Source: Enterococcus sp. DIV1094
GTDB lineage: Bacteria; Bacillota; Bacilli; Lactobacillales; Enterococcaceae
Length of the DNA: 64,000 nt
Direction of reading: 5' to 3'
Assembly: GCF_017316305.2 (NCBI RefSeq)
Contig: NZ_CP147250.1
Location: 3,161,001-3,225,000 of the forward strand
The translations under genes and the position numbers were made by a program. Each line of letters begins with the position of its first letter. The stretch's first letter is position 1. Shown in pieces: positions 26,097-36,400 of this stretch. Below the pieces are notes generated by a model that ran no database searches, was not told the DNA's origin, and worked only from the letters and a program-made list of their open reading frames with translations.

Positions 26097-27092
26097 CTAT
26101 TCAACTAGACTTGCGTGTTTTTTCAATAGATCTGGTGTTAATGCTTCTGGGAAGACTTTTTGATTCTTCGCAGTTTCAACACCTGTTAAATCATCTGTTT
26201 CATACAGTTTGCTTGGATAAAATTGCAATAGATCGGCGCGTCCTTCTTTAAGGATCACATTCAACATCTCTTCTGCTAAAGGATTCGTCTCTTCTCCTTT
26301 GTCGATCACCGCAAGTGATTCTGTCAACGCATACGTGCCTTCACTAGGTTCTACAAAATCGATCGGCAAGCCTTCTTTTTTATCCTTGATTGCTTGGTGG
26401 CGTAACCCAAAACCTAATGCCACTTCACCAACGCGAACTTTTTTCAACGGCCCTGAACCAGAAGCTTCGATATGATCGCCCGCATTGTCATAGATATCAG
26501 CTAAAATCGATTGTGCTTCAGTCTCACCATATTCATCGATCAATCCTTGGAACAATAACCAAGCAGTGGAAGAATGGTTGATATCAGAAATCGACAGTTG
26601 TCCTTCATAGATAGGATCAGCTAGATCGGCTAAACTCGTCGGTACAGGTAAATCTGCTTCTTCTAAGACTTGCGTGTTATAGAAAATGACACCTTCTTGT
26701 GTTGTCATCGGCGCTTGATAATTTGGTAGATCATCGATTGGTTGCATGTCTAGTGATAGTTCTTTGAAGACAGGATCATTTTCTTGAACACCGTCTAGAT
26801 AAAACGTACTCATCGTGACTAAGTCCGCTTCGATATCTGTCCCTTCTGCCCAAAGTTTGCCGCTCAATTCAGAAGTACCAAAAGATTGCAACAAGTATTG
26901 ATTCTCAAAACCATTCGCATCAAGGACTTCTTTGATGATTTGCACAGGTTCCTCATCTGCATTGGTGTAAATGATGACTTTGTCTTCACCATCCGCATTT
27001 TCGCTTGCATTTGACGTGCTACACGCCCCTAGAATTCCCAAAGCGCTGACGAATGACAGATAAATCAAACCTTTTCTTACTAATTTTTTCAT
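26097..27092 (-). CDS. 2-Aminoethylphosphonate-binding lipoprotein of an ABC importer
   Basis: The protein of about 331 residues has a lipoprotein signal (SALGILGACSTSN, lipobox Cys near residue 24) and a type 2 periplasmic-binding fold of the iron/phosphonate group (VIIYTNADEEPVQIIKEVLD). Its operon with phnW and phnX indicates the ligand 2-aminoethylphosphonate. The ATG at 27092 has AGGAGAG nine bases upstream; the end of the permease gene overlaps it by 74 bases, so the site is inside the permease. Confidence 0.88.
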   Translation of the reverse strand: MKKLVRKGLIYLSFVSALGILGACSTSNASENADGEDKVIIYTNADEEPVQIIKEVLDANGFENQYLLQSFGTSELSGKLWAEGTDIEADLVTMSTFYLDGVQENDPVFKELSLDMQPIDDLPNYQAPMTTQEGVIFYNTQVLEEADLPVPTSLADLADPIYEGQLSISDINHSSTAWLLFQGLIDEYGETEAQSILADIYDNAGDHIEASGSGPLKKVRVGEVALGFGLRHQAIKDKKEGLPIDFVEPSEGTYALTESLAVIDKGEETNPLAEEMLNVILKEGRADLLQFYPSKLYETDDLTGVETAKNQKVFPEALTPDLLKKHASLVE

Positions 27093-28704
27093 TTGCTTCA
27101 ACTCTCCTCATGATTGATTGCGCAAGGATTCTTGCGGTTAAATTAACGAGCAATAATAAAATGGAAAGGATAAAGATTTCAGTAAATCGCCCGAAATGTT
27201 GCAATTCTTTGATTTTTGTCGTAATGACCATCGTTCGCGCACTTGTCAGAAAAACGACTGCACTGATCGTTACCATCGAGTTGGTAAAATAGTAACAAGC
27301 CATTTCCACAATGGTTCGCTTTGAATTTGGCAGAATGATCCGAACCAACGTTTCGAACCAACTATCGCCCATCATCTTCGCCGTATTTTCCCAATTTGGA
27401 TTCATCTTCAACAAGGCACTTTTTGCTAACTGGTAAGGTGTTGCAAAATAATGGATCATGTTTGCAATCACTAAAATACTGATTGTACTTTGCAGAGTCG
27501 TGCCACTAAAAACAAGTAAATAAGCGATCCCTAAGACCATTCCTGGAATCGAATTAGTGACTGAAGCTAAGCTGTCGATCATTTTGAGTATCATGCTCTG
27601 TTTCACAGAACGTGCGGTGAAAACTGCTGCTAGATAGGCAATGACCGTCCCCACTAAAGCTGTCCAAAATGCCACGATAAGACCCGTATTCAGCGTCCGA
27701 CGCAAATCAGACGTTTGCATAAACGCTTCGATATGGCGGGTTGTAAACGTCAAATCAAACGGCCAACCTTCCACAAACGGAATGAGGAACATCACTAGAA
27801 ATATACCTACAATGAATAATCCACCAATCGTCATACCTATGCTAAAGAGGCAGTCTCTGATACGGTTGCTCTTTATAGATGTGCTTGTACCAGGTGACGT
27901 ATGGTCGTTTTTTTGGATCTTGCGTAAAAACAAAATACTGATGATCGAAGGAACCAACATGATCAACGCAATGACTGCCCCGCGATTAAAATCTGGGATC
28001 GACCCCATAAAATACTCATACAGTAAGGTAGTGATAAATGTTTCTCGACCGCCTACCGCTACAGGAATACCAAAATCAGTAAAACTCATGAAAAATGCTT
28101 GGACGAAGGCAACGCCAAATGTTTTGCTTAATGGCTGCAAGATCGTGATCCTCAGCCCTCTCAAAATACCATCACCCATCAATCTTGATACTGTCAAATA
28201 GCGTTTATCCAAATAGTTCATCGCATCGTTCATCAATAAGAAAGTCACTGGGATCGTATAGATCAATAACCCTAAGACCACACCTGATTTCCCATAGATC
28301 GAAAATAATTCATGACCGAACAGACGCGTCCATAAGCCTTGACGGCCAAAAGAATAGATCAAGACAAACCCGTAAGTGATCGTTGGCAACAACATTGGCA
28401 GGAAGAAGCATTTCTCGATGATCCACTTGAACCCCTTTGGCAAATTGGTAAAGTGCATGCCATAAGCAAACACAAAACCAAGAAGTGTTGCCAAAAGTGC
28501 CGTGATACCGCCAACGATCAGGCTGTTGCTTAGCGCATCCAACCAACCGTAATCTTTTGCGAGTTCTTGAATCAGTTCAAAAGAAAATCGTCCATCTACA
28601 GTTAATGCCTCTTTCATCACGTTTACTAAGGGATAGAACAACATCAGCGCAAAACTAAACAAGATAAGCGGAGGTAATAACTTTTCTACTTTCAACCTAC
28701 TCAT
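27019..28704 (-). CDS. Fused ABC permease for 2-aminoethylphosphonate
   Basis: The 561-residue membrane protein holds two BPD_transp_1 domains in tandem, with the EAA-like loops YLDKRYLTVSRLMGDGILRG (near residue 170) and LLKMNPNWENTAKMMGDSWF (near residue 430). Each half carries about six helices, so one chain replaces a PhnU/PhnV pair. The start overlaps the ATPase stop by four bases. The last 25 residues (EANEKISKKRF onward) are polar and are coded within the next gene. Confidence 0.88.
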   Translation of the reverse strand: MSRLKVEKLLPPLILFSFALMLFYPLVNVMKEALTVDGRFSFELIQELAKDYGWLDALSNSLIVGGITALLATLLGFVFAYGMHFTNLPKGFKWIIEKCFFLPMLLPTITYGFVLIYSFGRQGLWTRLFGHELFSIYGKSGVVLGLLIYTIPVTFLLMNDAMNYLDKRYLTVSRLMGDGILRGLRITILQPLSKTFGVAFVQAFFMSFTDFGIPVAVGGRETFITTLLYEYFMGSIPDFNRGAVIALIMLVPSIISILFLRKIQKNDHTSPGTSTSIKSNRIRDCLFSIGMTIGGLFIVGIFLVMFLIPFVEGWPFDLTFTTRHIEAFMQTSDLRRTLNTGLIVAFWTALVGTVIAYLAAVFTARSVKQSMILKMIDSLASVTNSIPGMVLGIAYLLVFSGTTLQSTISILVIANMIHYFATPYQLAKSALLKMNPNWENTAKMMGDSWFETLVRIILPNSKRTIVEMACYYFTNSMVTISAVVFLTSARTMVITTKIKELQHFGRFTEIFILSILLLLVNLTARILAQSIMRRVEANEKISKKRFDLSVIRQRFGNSRGV

Positions 28705-29483
28705 GAGAAATAAACCACTTTTTCTTGAAGGACTCCTGTTGCTTGCGTAAAGATCCGTTCAATATTTCTACGTTTGATTTTTAATTGATCAACGATAAAT
28801 GCCTGTACAAAAGGCTCGACAGTATTCGTGACGATTTCTTTTGGCGTACTGTATTGTGCGATCCGACCATCTTTTAGCACCATGATCTTATCAGAAAGGG
28901 TCAACGCTTCCTCCGGGTCATGTGTCACGATGATCGTCGTTAAATTCAGTTTTTTGGCAATCGTTTGGATGCGCTCTTTGATCGACTCTTTGATGACACC
29001 ATCCAAGGCACTCAAAGGCTCATCCAACAATAAGACTTGGGGTTTCATCACCAATGTGCGTCCTAATGCTACTCGTTGTTTTTGCCCGCCTGATAGTTGG
29101 TGGATTCGTTTATCTAAATGATCGTTCAAATCTAATAGATCGATCAATTCTTGTAATTCTTCTTTAGAAGTGAGATTTTTTTGTTTTCGCAAACCATAAA
29201 CTAAGTTTTCATACGCACTTAAATTAGGAAATAAAGCATAGTCTTGAAAAACAATATTAAATGGTCGTTTCTCCATGGCGTGTTTCGTAATATCCTCGCC
29301 ATCATAAAGTAGTTGACCATTCGTTGGTTGCTCCAATCCTAAGATGATATTCAGTAATGTCGTTTTTCCTGAACCTGAAGCACCGAGTATCGAAACGATC
29401 TCTCCTTTATCGATCGATACATTGATTTCTTTTAAAACCTCATGATGATTAAAAGTTTTACTAATACCATCTAGTTTTAACAT
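28701..29483 (-). CDS. ABC transporter ATPase for 2-aminoethylphosphonate (PhnT-like)
   Basis: The 260-residue ATPase shows Walker A LGASGSGKTTLLN (near residue 35), Q-loop IVFQDYALFPN, signature LSGGQKQRVALGR, Walker B VLLLDEPLSALD and the switch His in VTHDPEEAL. It is the first gene of the transporter-phnW-phnX operon and is of the iron/spermidine/phosphonate ATPase type. Confidence 0.9.
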   Translation of the reverse strand: MLKLDGISKTFNHHEVLKEINVSIDKGEIVSILGASGSGKTTLLNIILGLEQPTNGQLLYDGEDITKHAMEKRPFNIVFQDYALFPNLSAYENLVYGLRKQKNLTSKEELQELIDLLDLNDHLDKRIHQLSGGQKQRVALGRTLVMKPQVLLLDEPLSALDGVIKESIKERIQTIAKKLNLTTIIVTHDPEEALTLSDKIMVLKDGRIAQYSTPKEIVTNTVEPFVQAFIVDQLKIKRRNIERIFTQATGVLQEKVVYFS

Positions 29484-29801
29484 GCTTTCACTCCTTCGTT
29501 CTTTCTATACTGCTAATTGTAGAAAACCATTTTTTACTTCCGATTAACTTTAAGTAAATTATTTGTAGGAATATATATTTTTTATGTAAATTTTCTAATG
29601 GTTTTCAGATAAGTATGTCTAGAAAAAAACAATGGCTTGGTATCCAATGCGTCATTTTCAGCATTGAAACCAAACCATTTTTTATTTTAGAACTAATTTT
29701 CTTATTCTGTTTGTCAACTTCCTGTAAAGTTGAGGTCAATCAGATAGATGCGCTTCAGCTAACTGGCTGTGACACCTCTTGCTTCCACCATACACTGACT
29801 C
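29484..29801. other. Intergenic region between the phosphonate operon and dxs-like gene
   Basis: It holds the AT-rich promoter zone of the phosphonate operon (no clear -35/-10 pair was settled), the terminator at 29623-29684 and about 115 bases after the dxs-like stop in which I see no gene. Confidence 0.6.
29623..29684 (-). terminator. Terminator after the dxs-like gene
   Basis: AATGGCTTGG...CAATGC pairs with GCATTG...CCAAACCATT and is followed on the minus strand by a run of seven T. T-rich sequence on the other side makes it two-way. Confidence 0.75.
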
Positions 29802-31562
29802 TTATGCTTCTGTAAGTGTCTGTTCGATGTTTTTCACAATATTTTCCAGCGTCAAGCCATTTTCTGCTAAGAGTGCCGCTACCTCATAGCGATCGTGGAA
29901 AGCTTTATCTAACCCATAAGTTTGTACATGGATCGCTTCATTGCCTAAATAGCCAGCGACCATTTGGCCATATCCGCCTTCCAAAATACCGTCTTCTAGC
30001 GTGACGATCAACTGATGTGTTTCTTTTAGTTCATCAAGCAATTCAGTATCTAAACCGGAAATAAATGCTGGATTGATCACTGTGGCTGTCAGTTGGCGTT
30101 CTTTTAGTTCAGTCGCAACTTCTTCAGCTAAGCCGTAAAAATTACCCAGACCTAAGATTGCCACTTTTTCACCTTTTTGCATGACTTTGTTCTTATATAA
30201 CTGACTGTAATCTGTTTGATCCACTTCACCAGTTGATGTCACTGGTCCAACTGGCACTCGGATCGCAACCAATTGATCCGTTTGATCGATCGACCATTCA
30301 AGCATCGCTAAGTACTCTTCTTTAGTAGTTGGCGCTAAGTATACCAGATTTGGGATGTGACTTAAAAATGGAATATCAAAAATCCCTAAATGACTTTCAT
30401 CATTCATGCCATTAACTGAAGCAAGCGTCACTAAAATCGTTCCTGATAAACGATTCAACGCTAAATCATGTGAAATTTGATCGTAACTTCTTTGTAAAAA
30501 CGGTGAATGGACCGCCCATACAGGTTTTACCCCACCTTTGGCAAGCCCTGCTGTCATCGTCGCCGCATGCTCTTCAGCAATCCCTACATCCACAAATTGA
30601 CTACCCACTTGTTGACGTTGTTCCGGTGAAAATAAAATCATCGGTGTCCCTGCATTCACAGCCACGACTGTTGGATCTTCGTTCATTTTTTGTAATAAGA
30701 AATCGGTCGTCAAACTGCTGTACGTTTCTATCGGTTTAGAAGATCTTAAGTATTCCCCTGTTTCTAAGCTGAACGGACCACCCGCATGAAACTTTTCTCG
30801 ATTTGCTTCCGCATAAGAAAAACCTTTACCTTTGGTCGTGTGGATATGAAGTACGATCGGTTCTTTTTGATCCTTCACTTCTTCAAACAACTCGATCAAA
30901 GCAGTTAAATCATTTCCTGCTTCTAAATAACGATAATCAAGTCCTAAAGATTGAAAGAAGTTGTTTTCTGCCTGACCATTCGTTTCCCTTAACTCTTTAA
31001 GATTTTTATAGAGTCCTCCATGATTTTCCGCAATCGACTGATCATTGTCATTGACGATGACGATCGTATTCGTACCAAGTTCAGAAATATTATTCAAGCC
31101 TTCGTAGGCTAAGCCACCTGACAAAGAACCATCACCGATCACTGCAATGACATTCGACGTTTCTTTTTTCAAATCTCGTGCCTTTGCTAATCCATTGGCT
31201 AGAGACAATGAAGTTGATGTGTGTCCGATCGTAAACAGATCATGTTCACTTTCTAACGGGTTCGTATAACCAGAAACTTCGTTATAATGCGCTTGATCCA
31301 AAAACGCTTGCGCTCTTCCAGTCAACATTTTATGCACATAGGTCTGATGTGAGACATCAAATACGAATTGATCTTTCGGAGAATCAAACACATAATGAAG
31401 TGCTACGGTCATTTCAACGACCCCTAGATTCGGTCCATTATGCCCACCATACTGGCTGATTTTTTCTAATAATGCGGTACGTGCTTCTTCAACTACTTGT
31501 TGTAGCTCTTCTTTTGTCAATTGTTTTAGATCCTGTGGACCCTTGATTTGTTCTAATAACAT
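29802..31562 (-). CDS. dxs: 1-Deoxy-D-xylulose-5-phosphate synthase-like transketolase
   Basis: The 586-residue protein aligns with DXS along its length: LGVVEMTVALHYVFDSPKDQ (near 47-66), DVSHQTYVHKMLTGR, the TIGHTSTSLS motif, the ThDP motif GDGSLSGG (143-150), and a transketolase pyrimidine domain with VGIAEEHAATMTAGLAKGG. The N-terminal GGHNGPNLG differs from the GHHFASSLG of most DXS. Enterococci make isoprenoids by the mevalonate route, so a lone DXS may feed thiamine or pyridoxal synthesis, or act on other substrates. It is a single-gene unit. Confidence 0.85.
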   Translation of the reverse strand: MLLEQIKGPQDLKQLTKEELQQVVEEARTALLEKISQYGGHNGPNLGVVEMTVALHYVFDSPKDQFVFDVSHQTYVHKMLTGRAQAFLDQAHYNEVSGYTNPLESEHDLFTIGHTSTSLSLANGLAKARDLKKETSNVIAVIGDGSLSGGLAYEGLNNISELGTNTIVIVNDNDQSIAENHGGLYKNLKELRETNGQAENNFFQSLGLDYRYLEAGNDLTALIELFEEVKDQKEPIVLHIHTTKGKGFSYAEANREKFHAGGPFSLETGEYLRSSKPIETYSSLTTDFLLQKMNEDPTVVAVNAGTPMILFSPEQRQQVGSQFVDVGIAEEHAATMTAGLAKGGVKPVWAVHSPFLQRSYDQISHDLALNRLSGTILVTLASVNGMNDESHLGIFDIPFLSHIPNLVYLAPTTKEEYLAMLEWSIDQTDQLVAIRVPVGPVTSTGEVDQTDYSQLYKNKVMQKGEKVAILGLGNFYGLAEEVATELKERQLTATVINPAFISGLDTELLDELKETHQLIVTLEDGILEGGYGQMVAGYLGNEAIHVQTYGLDKAFHDRYEVAALLAENGLTLENIVKNIEQTLTEA

Positions 31563-31694
31563 AGACTAACCTCCTTTATTTCTGCTTTATCATACACCTT
31601 GAAGCAAACTCCAAGTCAAGTGATTTTTTTAACAAAACATTCTTATTTTTGAAAATTATGTTCTTAGATGATTTTATGCAGTTTCAAACCTAAA

Positions 31695-31730
31695 GAAAAA
31701 AGCCAGAGATCATTTGATCTGTGACTTTCT
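31695..31730 (-). terminator. Terminator of the giant surface-protein operon
   Basis: GCCAGAGATCA at 31702-31712 pairs with the arm up to 31725 over a two-base loop, with a T run on the minus strand. It follows the last gene of the unit. Confidence 0.8.
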
Positions 31731-31744
31731 TCTCTAAATGAATA

Positions 31745-32119
31745 TTATTTCACAATAACCCGACTCATCTTTTTAGGATTTCGCCGTTTCTCACGTACGA
31801 TTTGATACATGATGATCACGATCAAAACCACGATCACACCTGTTAAAACGTACAGTACTTGCATTTGTTCTCCCAATGGTGGTAGAGCGCTATCTTTAGG
31901 TGGTGTACTGGGTGTGACTGATTCTTTTGGATCACTGGGTTTCGGATTTGTCGGGGTTGCTTCCTGCTTATTAGTTGATTCATCTGTTGCGTTCAACTCT
32001 AGTTCGCCGATGACTTCTATCGTATTGGCGCTCGCTTCTATATGATTTTCTGGTAACCCAAGAATCAATAGTCCCAAAACCATGAACAAACAAAGAATTG
32101 TTTGTTTTTTATGTTTCAT
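31745..32119 (-). CDS. Small cell-wall protein with atypical sorting signal
   Basis: The 124-residue protein has a signal peptide (about 1-29), a Thr/Pro/Lys-rich spacer (NPKPSDPKESVTPSTPP) and a C-terminal LPPLGE, a helix (VLYVLTGVIVVLIVIIMYQI) and a basic tail REKRRNPKKM. This has the layout of an LPxTG sortase substrate but Leu stands in place of Thr. WxL clusters commonly include one such short LPxTG protein. It is last in a four-gene unit with the giant protein. Confidence 0.75.
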   Translation of the reverse strand: MKHKKQTILCLFMVLGLLILGLPENHIEASANTIEVIGELELNATDESTNKQEATPTNPKPSDPKESVTPSTPPKDSALPPLGEQMQVLYVLTGVIVVLIVIIMYQIVREKRRNPKKMSRVIVK

Positions 32120-32140
32120 CCAATCACCTCACGATTCGAA

Positions 32141-32797
32141 CTATGGATAAGGATCTCCAGCTTCATCTAGTGCTTCAATATTCAATGTCAACGTACTTGC
32201 AATCGAGATCGATCCCTTATCTTCTGGGAAATTCAACGTATCACCAACAATTCCATTAAAAGTAAATGTCGCTGTACTATCTCCTTGTAAATCACCTGGA
32301 CGTGCATTCGGAGAGGCTAAAGTCATTAAGTTTCCTGATAAGTTTGAATTTACGGATCCATTTTCAATCAAAAGATTCGTACTTCCTAAACTTCCAACTA
32401 ATGACAACTCATCGATTGCTGAGATATCCCCAGAAGACACGGTATAATTTCCTACACTGATCTGTACTGGACGTGCTGAATTATTTGTGATCGTATGCTC
32501 TCCACCTTGGATGGAAGTATAGTCTTCTGGTTCAGTGAAGAAGACAGCTTTTAAAGGCAAAGTCACATTTAGCCATTTGTCTGGGTTTCCTGGTTCTGGT
32601 GCTCCTGGATCTGTGTTATCAAATCCTAATGTTCCATCGATTTCCACATCTGCTGTAGTATCGATCGACCCACCCAATGAGTTATCGATTGTCTGATTGT
32701 CGCCATCGGTAATAATATCCGCTTGAACACTTGCACCTGCTGCCAATACCGTACCACAAATAAATCCTGTTGCTAAAATATTCTTTAATTTCATCAA
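32141..32797 (-). CDS. Small secreted protein sharing the C-terminal domain of the giant protein
   Basis: The 218-residue protein has a signal peptide (about 1-26, ending VQA), a short acidic linker and a beta-rich domain from WLNVTLPLKAVFF to STLTLNIEAL. The same order of motifs, VTLP-x-K-x-x-F, then a 'NxS' turn (ITNNSARPVQISV), then F-x-G and a final beta strand, is found at the end of the 2682-residue protein. It is not a standard WxL domain, though the operon resembles WxL loci. Probably a cell-surface partner of the giant protein. Confidence 0.7.
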   Translation of the reverse strand: MMKLKNILATGFICGTVLAAGASVQADIITDGDNQTIDNSLGGSIDTTADVEIDGTLGFDNTDPGAPEPGNPDKWLNVTLPLKAVFFTEPEDYTSIQGGEHTITNNSARPVQISVGNYTVSSGDISAIDELSLVGSLGSTNLLIENGSVNSNLSGNLMTLASPNARPGDLQGDSTATFTFNGIVGDTLNFPEDKGSISIASTLTLNIEALDEAGDPYP

Positions 32798-32853
32798 TTT
32801 TCTCCCTTTTCTTCTATAATTTTATTCTAAAGCATGACTGCCTTATTTCTTTT

Positions 32854-33399
32854 TTACTCATTGACATGGATCATGACGTCAACGGTTGTTTTTCCCATCA
32901 GTTTTTTATTGTCTAAATCATAAAATTCTAATTCTACTACCCCTGGATGTTCCCCACTCGACAGGTTTTTTGTCAAGGTCAATTCGGTTACTTCATATCC
33001 AGGTTCTAATAAACCTGTTTCATACAATTTTTCTTGAGAATCTTTCACGGACAATATCGCTTGTTGCCCATAACGATTGGTCGGTAAATTTTGGATCCAG
33101 ATATTTCCCGTCTTCCCATCGGCATTGATGTTGACTTCTGGATAAACATTGATCGTCACATTACTTTCATCGACTGCTTGATTGGCATATTTCTTCAATT
33201 GTTCGCCTGTCATCTTTTCCGCATTTTTGATCTCCGGAAAACCATCTGACAAAATCTGCGTTGGTTGGTTATTGGTATACCAATACCAACCAATCGCAAC
33301 TAACGCAAGCAATAATAAAACTAATACAAGTAATCGTTTTTTCTTTTTTTGTTCATTTTTTTCAATTGCTGTTGGTGTTTCTTGCGTTATGATGTTCAC
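32854..33399 (-). CDS. Membrane-anchored accessory protein of the surface module
   Basis: The 181-residue protein has a lysine-rich cytoplasmic N-terminus, one membrane helix (about 22-42, LLVLVLLLLALVAIGWYWY) and an extracellular beta domain with VTINVYPEVNINADGKTGNI, YETGLLEPGYEV and VVELEFYD. Its 'LLEPGY' and NINADGK pattern recurs in small membrane-tethered partners of Gram-positive surface-protein clusters. It starts a few bases after the giant gene and precedes the shared-domain protein. Likely an anchor or assembly factor; function not known. Confidence 0.65.
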   Translation of the reverse strand: MNIITQETPTAIEKNEQKKKKRLLVLVLLLLALVAIGWYWYTNNQPTQILSDGFPEIKNAEKMTGEQLKKYANQAVDESNVTINVYPEVNINADGKTGNIWIQNLPTNRYGQQAILSVKDSQEKLYETGLLEPGYEVTELTLTKNLSSGEHPGVVELEFYDLDNKKLMGKTTVDVMIHVNE

Positions 33400-33412
33400 C
33401 TTCTTGATTTGT

Positions 33413-36400
33413 TCAATTTGTCATCGCTGCAAAGTGTAAACTTAAATTGCCCGAGACTTTGTTACTCACTGTTACATCACCGAAATAGGTTCCTGTAAAT
33501 CCTAGCGCCATTTGAGAATCGGGTTGAATGACCTCAGTCCATCGCGCGCCCGTAAAGGTGCTTGATCGTCCCACTAAAGGTTTATCAGACACTGGCTCTC
33601 CTAGACGTTGCAAGTATAAAAGCATCGCTTCTTCCCCTTGCACCCCATGCTCGGGTTCTTCTAAAAAGACGACGTTCGATGTACTTGCTAATTCCACATC
33701 CTCTTTTGTATGGAATGCTACGGATAGATTTGTTGTTGTCGAGTGATTGATTACTTGGTAATCCGGGCTTATCACTTCCTCTTCAATCACATCAAAGATC
33801 ATTTTAACTGGTAACGTCACATGGATCGCCGGATCACTTTCTACAACAAAAGGAACAGTATATTCCCATGTAACAGTTTGACCATTCACTAGTTCTTCAC
33901 TGACAACGATTTTCCCGCTCGTATTCCCTTCCATAGAAGTATCAGGGTATTGACTGAAGCCCTCGATTTTCAATGTAGGATATTGACTGATATCTAAATA
34001 TCGATTGATTTGTCGATCTAAATCTTCTTGAGTCATCCCTAAAACGGTTTTTTGTTCTCGTGGATTTAAGCGATCAATGGTTAACTGTTCAAATCCATTC
34101 GCCGTGATTTGGTAACGACTTCTTCGCTCCGTCGATCTAGACTGAGCGACATTATTTTGAAAGTTATCTAATCTAGCGCTAGCTTCTCTATGGTATATTT
34201 CTACAATTTCGCCTTTCGCAACAGAGATTCTTCGATTTGAACCAAAACTATCCATGATACCCACTCTATCACTTCCATTAGCAGAAAAAGTAACATTTGA
34301 TGTTTGCTCATTCAACGGGCCATTAGCGATAGTTCCTGAGTTATAGTGCATGATTTGATAGTACATTTCATTCCCAAAATACGAATGAATGGAAACGCCA
34401 GATATCAAACTATTATACGTCGCAACAATTTCTGTTTGATCGCTATTCAAACTTAACGTTGCTGCCCGTATATCAGTTCCTTGGAAACTGATTCCTCGTA
34501 CATTCAACGAATGGCCGAACTGATACGTAACTGGCACATCAAGCGTTGCTAATCTTGTCCCGTTTTTCGATACCTCTATACGTGCTGAATTTCCATTTAA
34601 TGAATCAGGGAAGCTTACAAAGCGTGCTTCATAATCATCCGTTTCGCTATGATCTTTATACACAGCCACAAAATCTTTTGCGTCATAATCTTTCTCTTCG
34701 TACCCATAGTTCAATACTTGACTAACTGGTTGGATGTCAGTGTAATTTCCAATCCCCGTAAAGCCAATAACGCCTTGTCCATTGATGACCCCGATTGAAA
34801 AGCGTGTTGCATTGTTACGATTGATCTGGATCGTTCCTGATGCAGCATTTCCAGGCAAATCTGCTTGGTATGGATTAAATAAGCGCACCGATTGACCTGC
34901 TAGATCCAATGTCGTTGTTACTTGATTTGTTGATACCGCTCGATCGACTTCTGGTTGGATCGAGTGTAAAAATTCAGAAGGTTGCACGTCATTCGTTTGC
35001 CATTTCAAATATGGGTAGGTTCGATTCGCACTGCTCCCCAAAGCAAAGCCTGTCAACCACTTTTCGCCAAATCCAAGCTCACTGATTGTCGCATCGATCA
35101 AACCAGTCGTCAGTCTTGCCTCGCCGACACCTGTCGTTGAAGTTTTTCTTGTAGTTGTTGTATCAAAATAGACATTATTGGCTGTAATTCCTGTTGTTGT
35201 ATTCGTGATTGGTTGCCCTCCTGTAAATCCAGCAACAAAGAAATTATTTAATTGCACTGTCGCTGCTGAAGCAACCACTCCGATCCCTCCATTGCCATTC
35301 GTTGAACCAACGCTATAACTATCATTGACACTCAATTGTCCATTTCCTTCAAGCCTACCAATCAAGCCACCAGAACCATCTGTCACACTTCCTAACATAT
35401 ACCCATTGTGATAACTCTCATTGATCGTCACGTTTCCTGATGCACGACCTACAAAACCACCTGCAAAACTGTTTGCACTTCGGATATCACTAGAATTTAT
35501 ACTTCTTTCAATCACTACTCGGGCATTCCCTCCAGTAAGGCCAATCATCCCACCACGATAAGTAGAGGATGCAGAAGCAACCGTTGATTGCGCCTCGCTT
35601 TGAGTATCACTGATCGTGATGGTACCCGATGCTTCTCCGATCAATCCACCTAAGTTTAGACTATAATTATTATCACCAGTAAAGCGTACTCTTGATGTAG
35701 TTCGCTCGATCGTAGTCTTTCCTGTCGTACGACCCACTAAACCACCTAGCAAACCATTCGAGGTGTGCGTATGGACAGAGTTTGACAGTAGGCTATTCCT
35801 AATCGTCAAACGACCATTATTATTTCCAACAAGAGAGCCGCTACCATTTGATTGGTTCGAAGCAATCCTAGTGCTTCGATCAAACATGATGTTTTCCAGT
35901 TCAACGACTCCGCCTGTATTGATTTGACCGATCAATCCTGCCGTATAGTTCATAAATGACTGGGATCTGGTATTTCTAACGCTCAAGTTCTCAAAACTCA
36001 GATTCTCGATCTGTAAGGAACCAGTGCCTGTTGATTGGATAAAGCCTAAATCGATTTCTGCACTAGTCAATGTTAAGTTTCTGATCACCGCATGATTACC
36101 AATCAGTTTTGCTCCATAGGTTTGTCTGCCAGGGAAGGTCCCTGCATTAGCCATGTCGATTGCGACACCATCTTCTGGCTCGATCGAATAGTTTTCATCA
36201 TCTCGATCAAAAGGTGCTTGTCTATTCAAAAATCGACTTAGATCTGCAGCTGTTCGAATGACTGTTTGCACATAATTTGCTGTGACAGTAGCATTTTCTG
36301 TTCCCATTGTAAAAGTAGCGGTGCGATTTGTCTGATTGATATTACTCAACGTGCTTCCCGTTCCAGTGACACTAAAACCAACGAAACGATACCCTTGACT

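Noticed and set aside
27019..27101. Frameshift at the end of the phosphonate permease
   Set aside because: Changing the short A-run to end the permease earlier would destroy the downstream binding-protein frame, so the overlap seems natural.
32141..32797. Calling the 218-residue protein a canonical WxL protein because of KWLNVTL
   Set aside because: Only one W-x-L-like triplet exists and the domain aligns better with the end of the giant protein; the second WxL element is missing.
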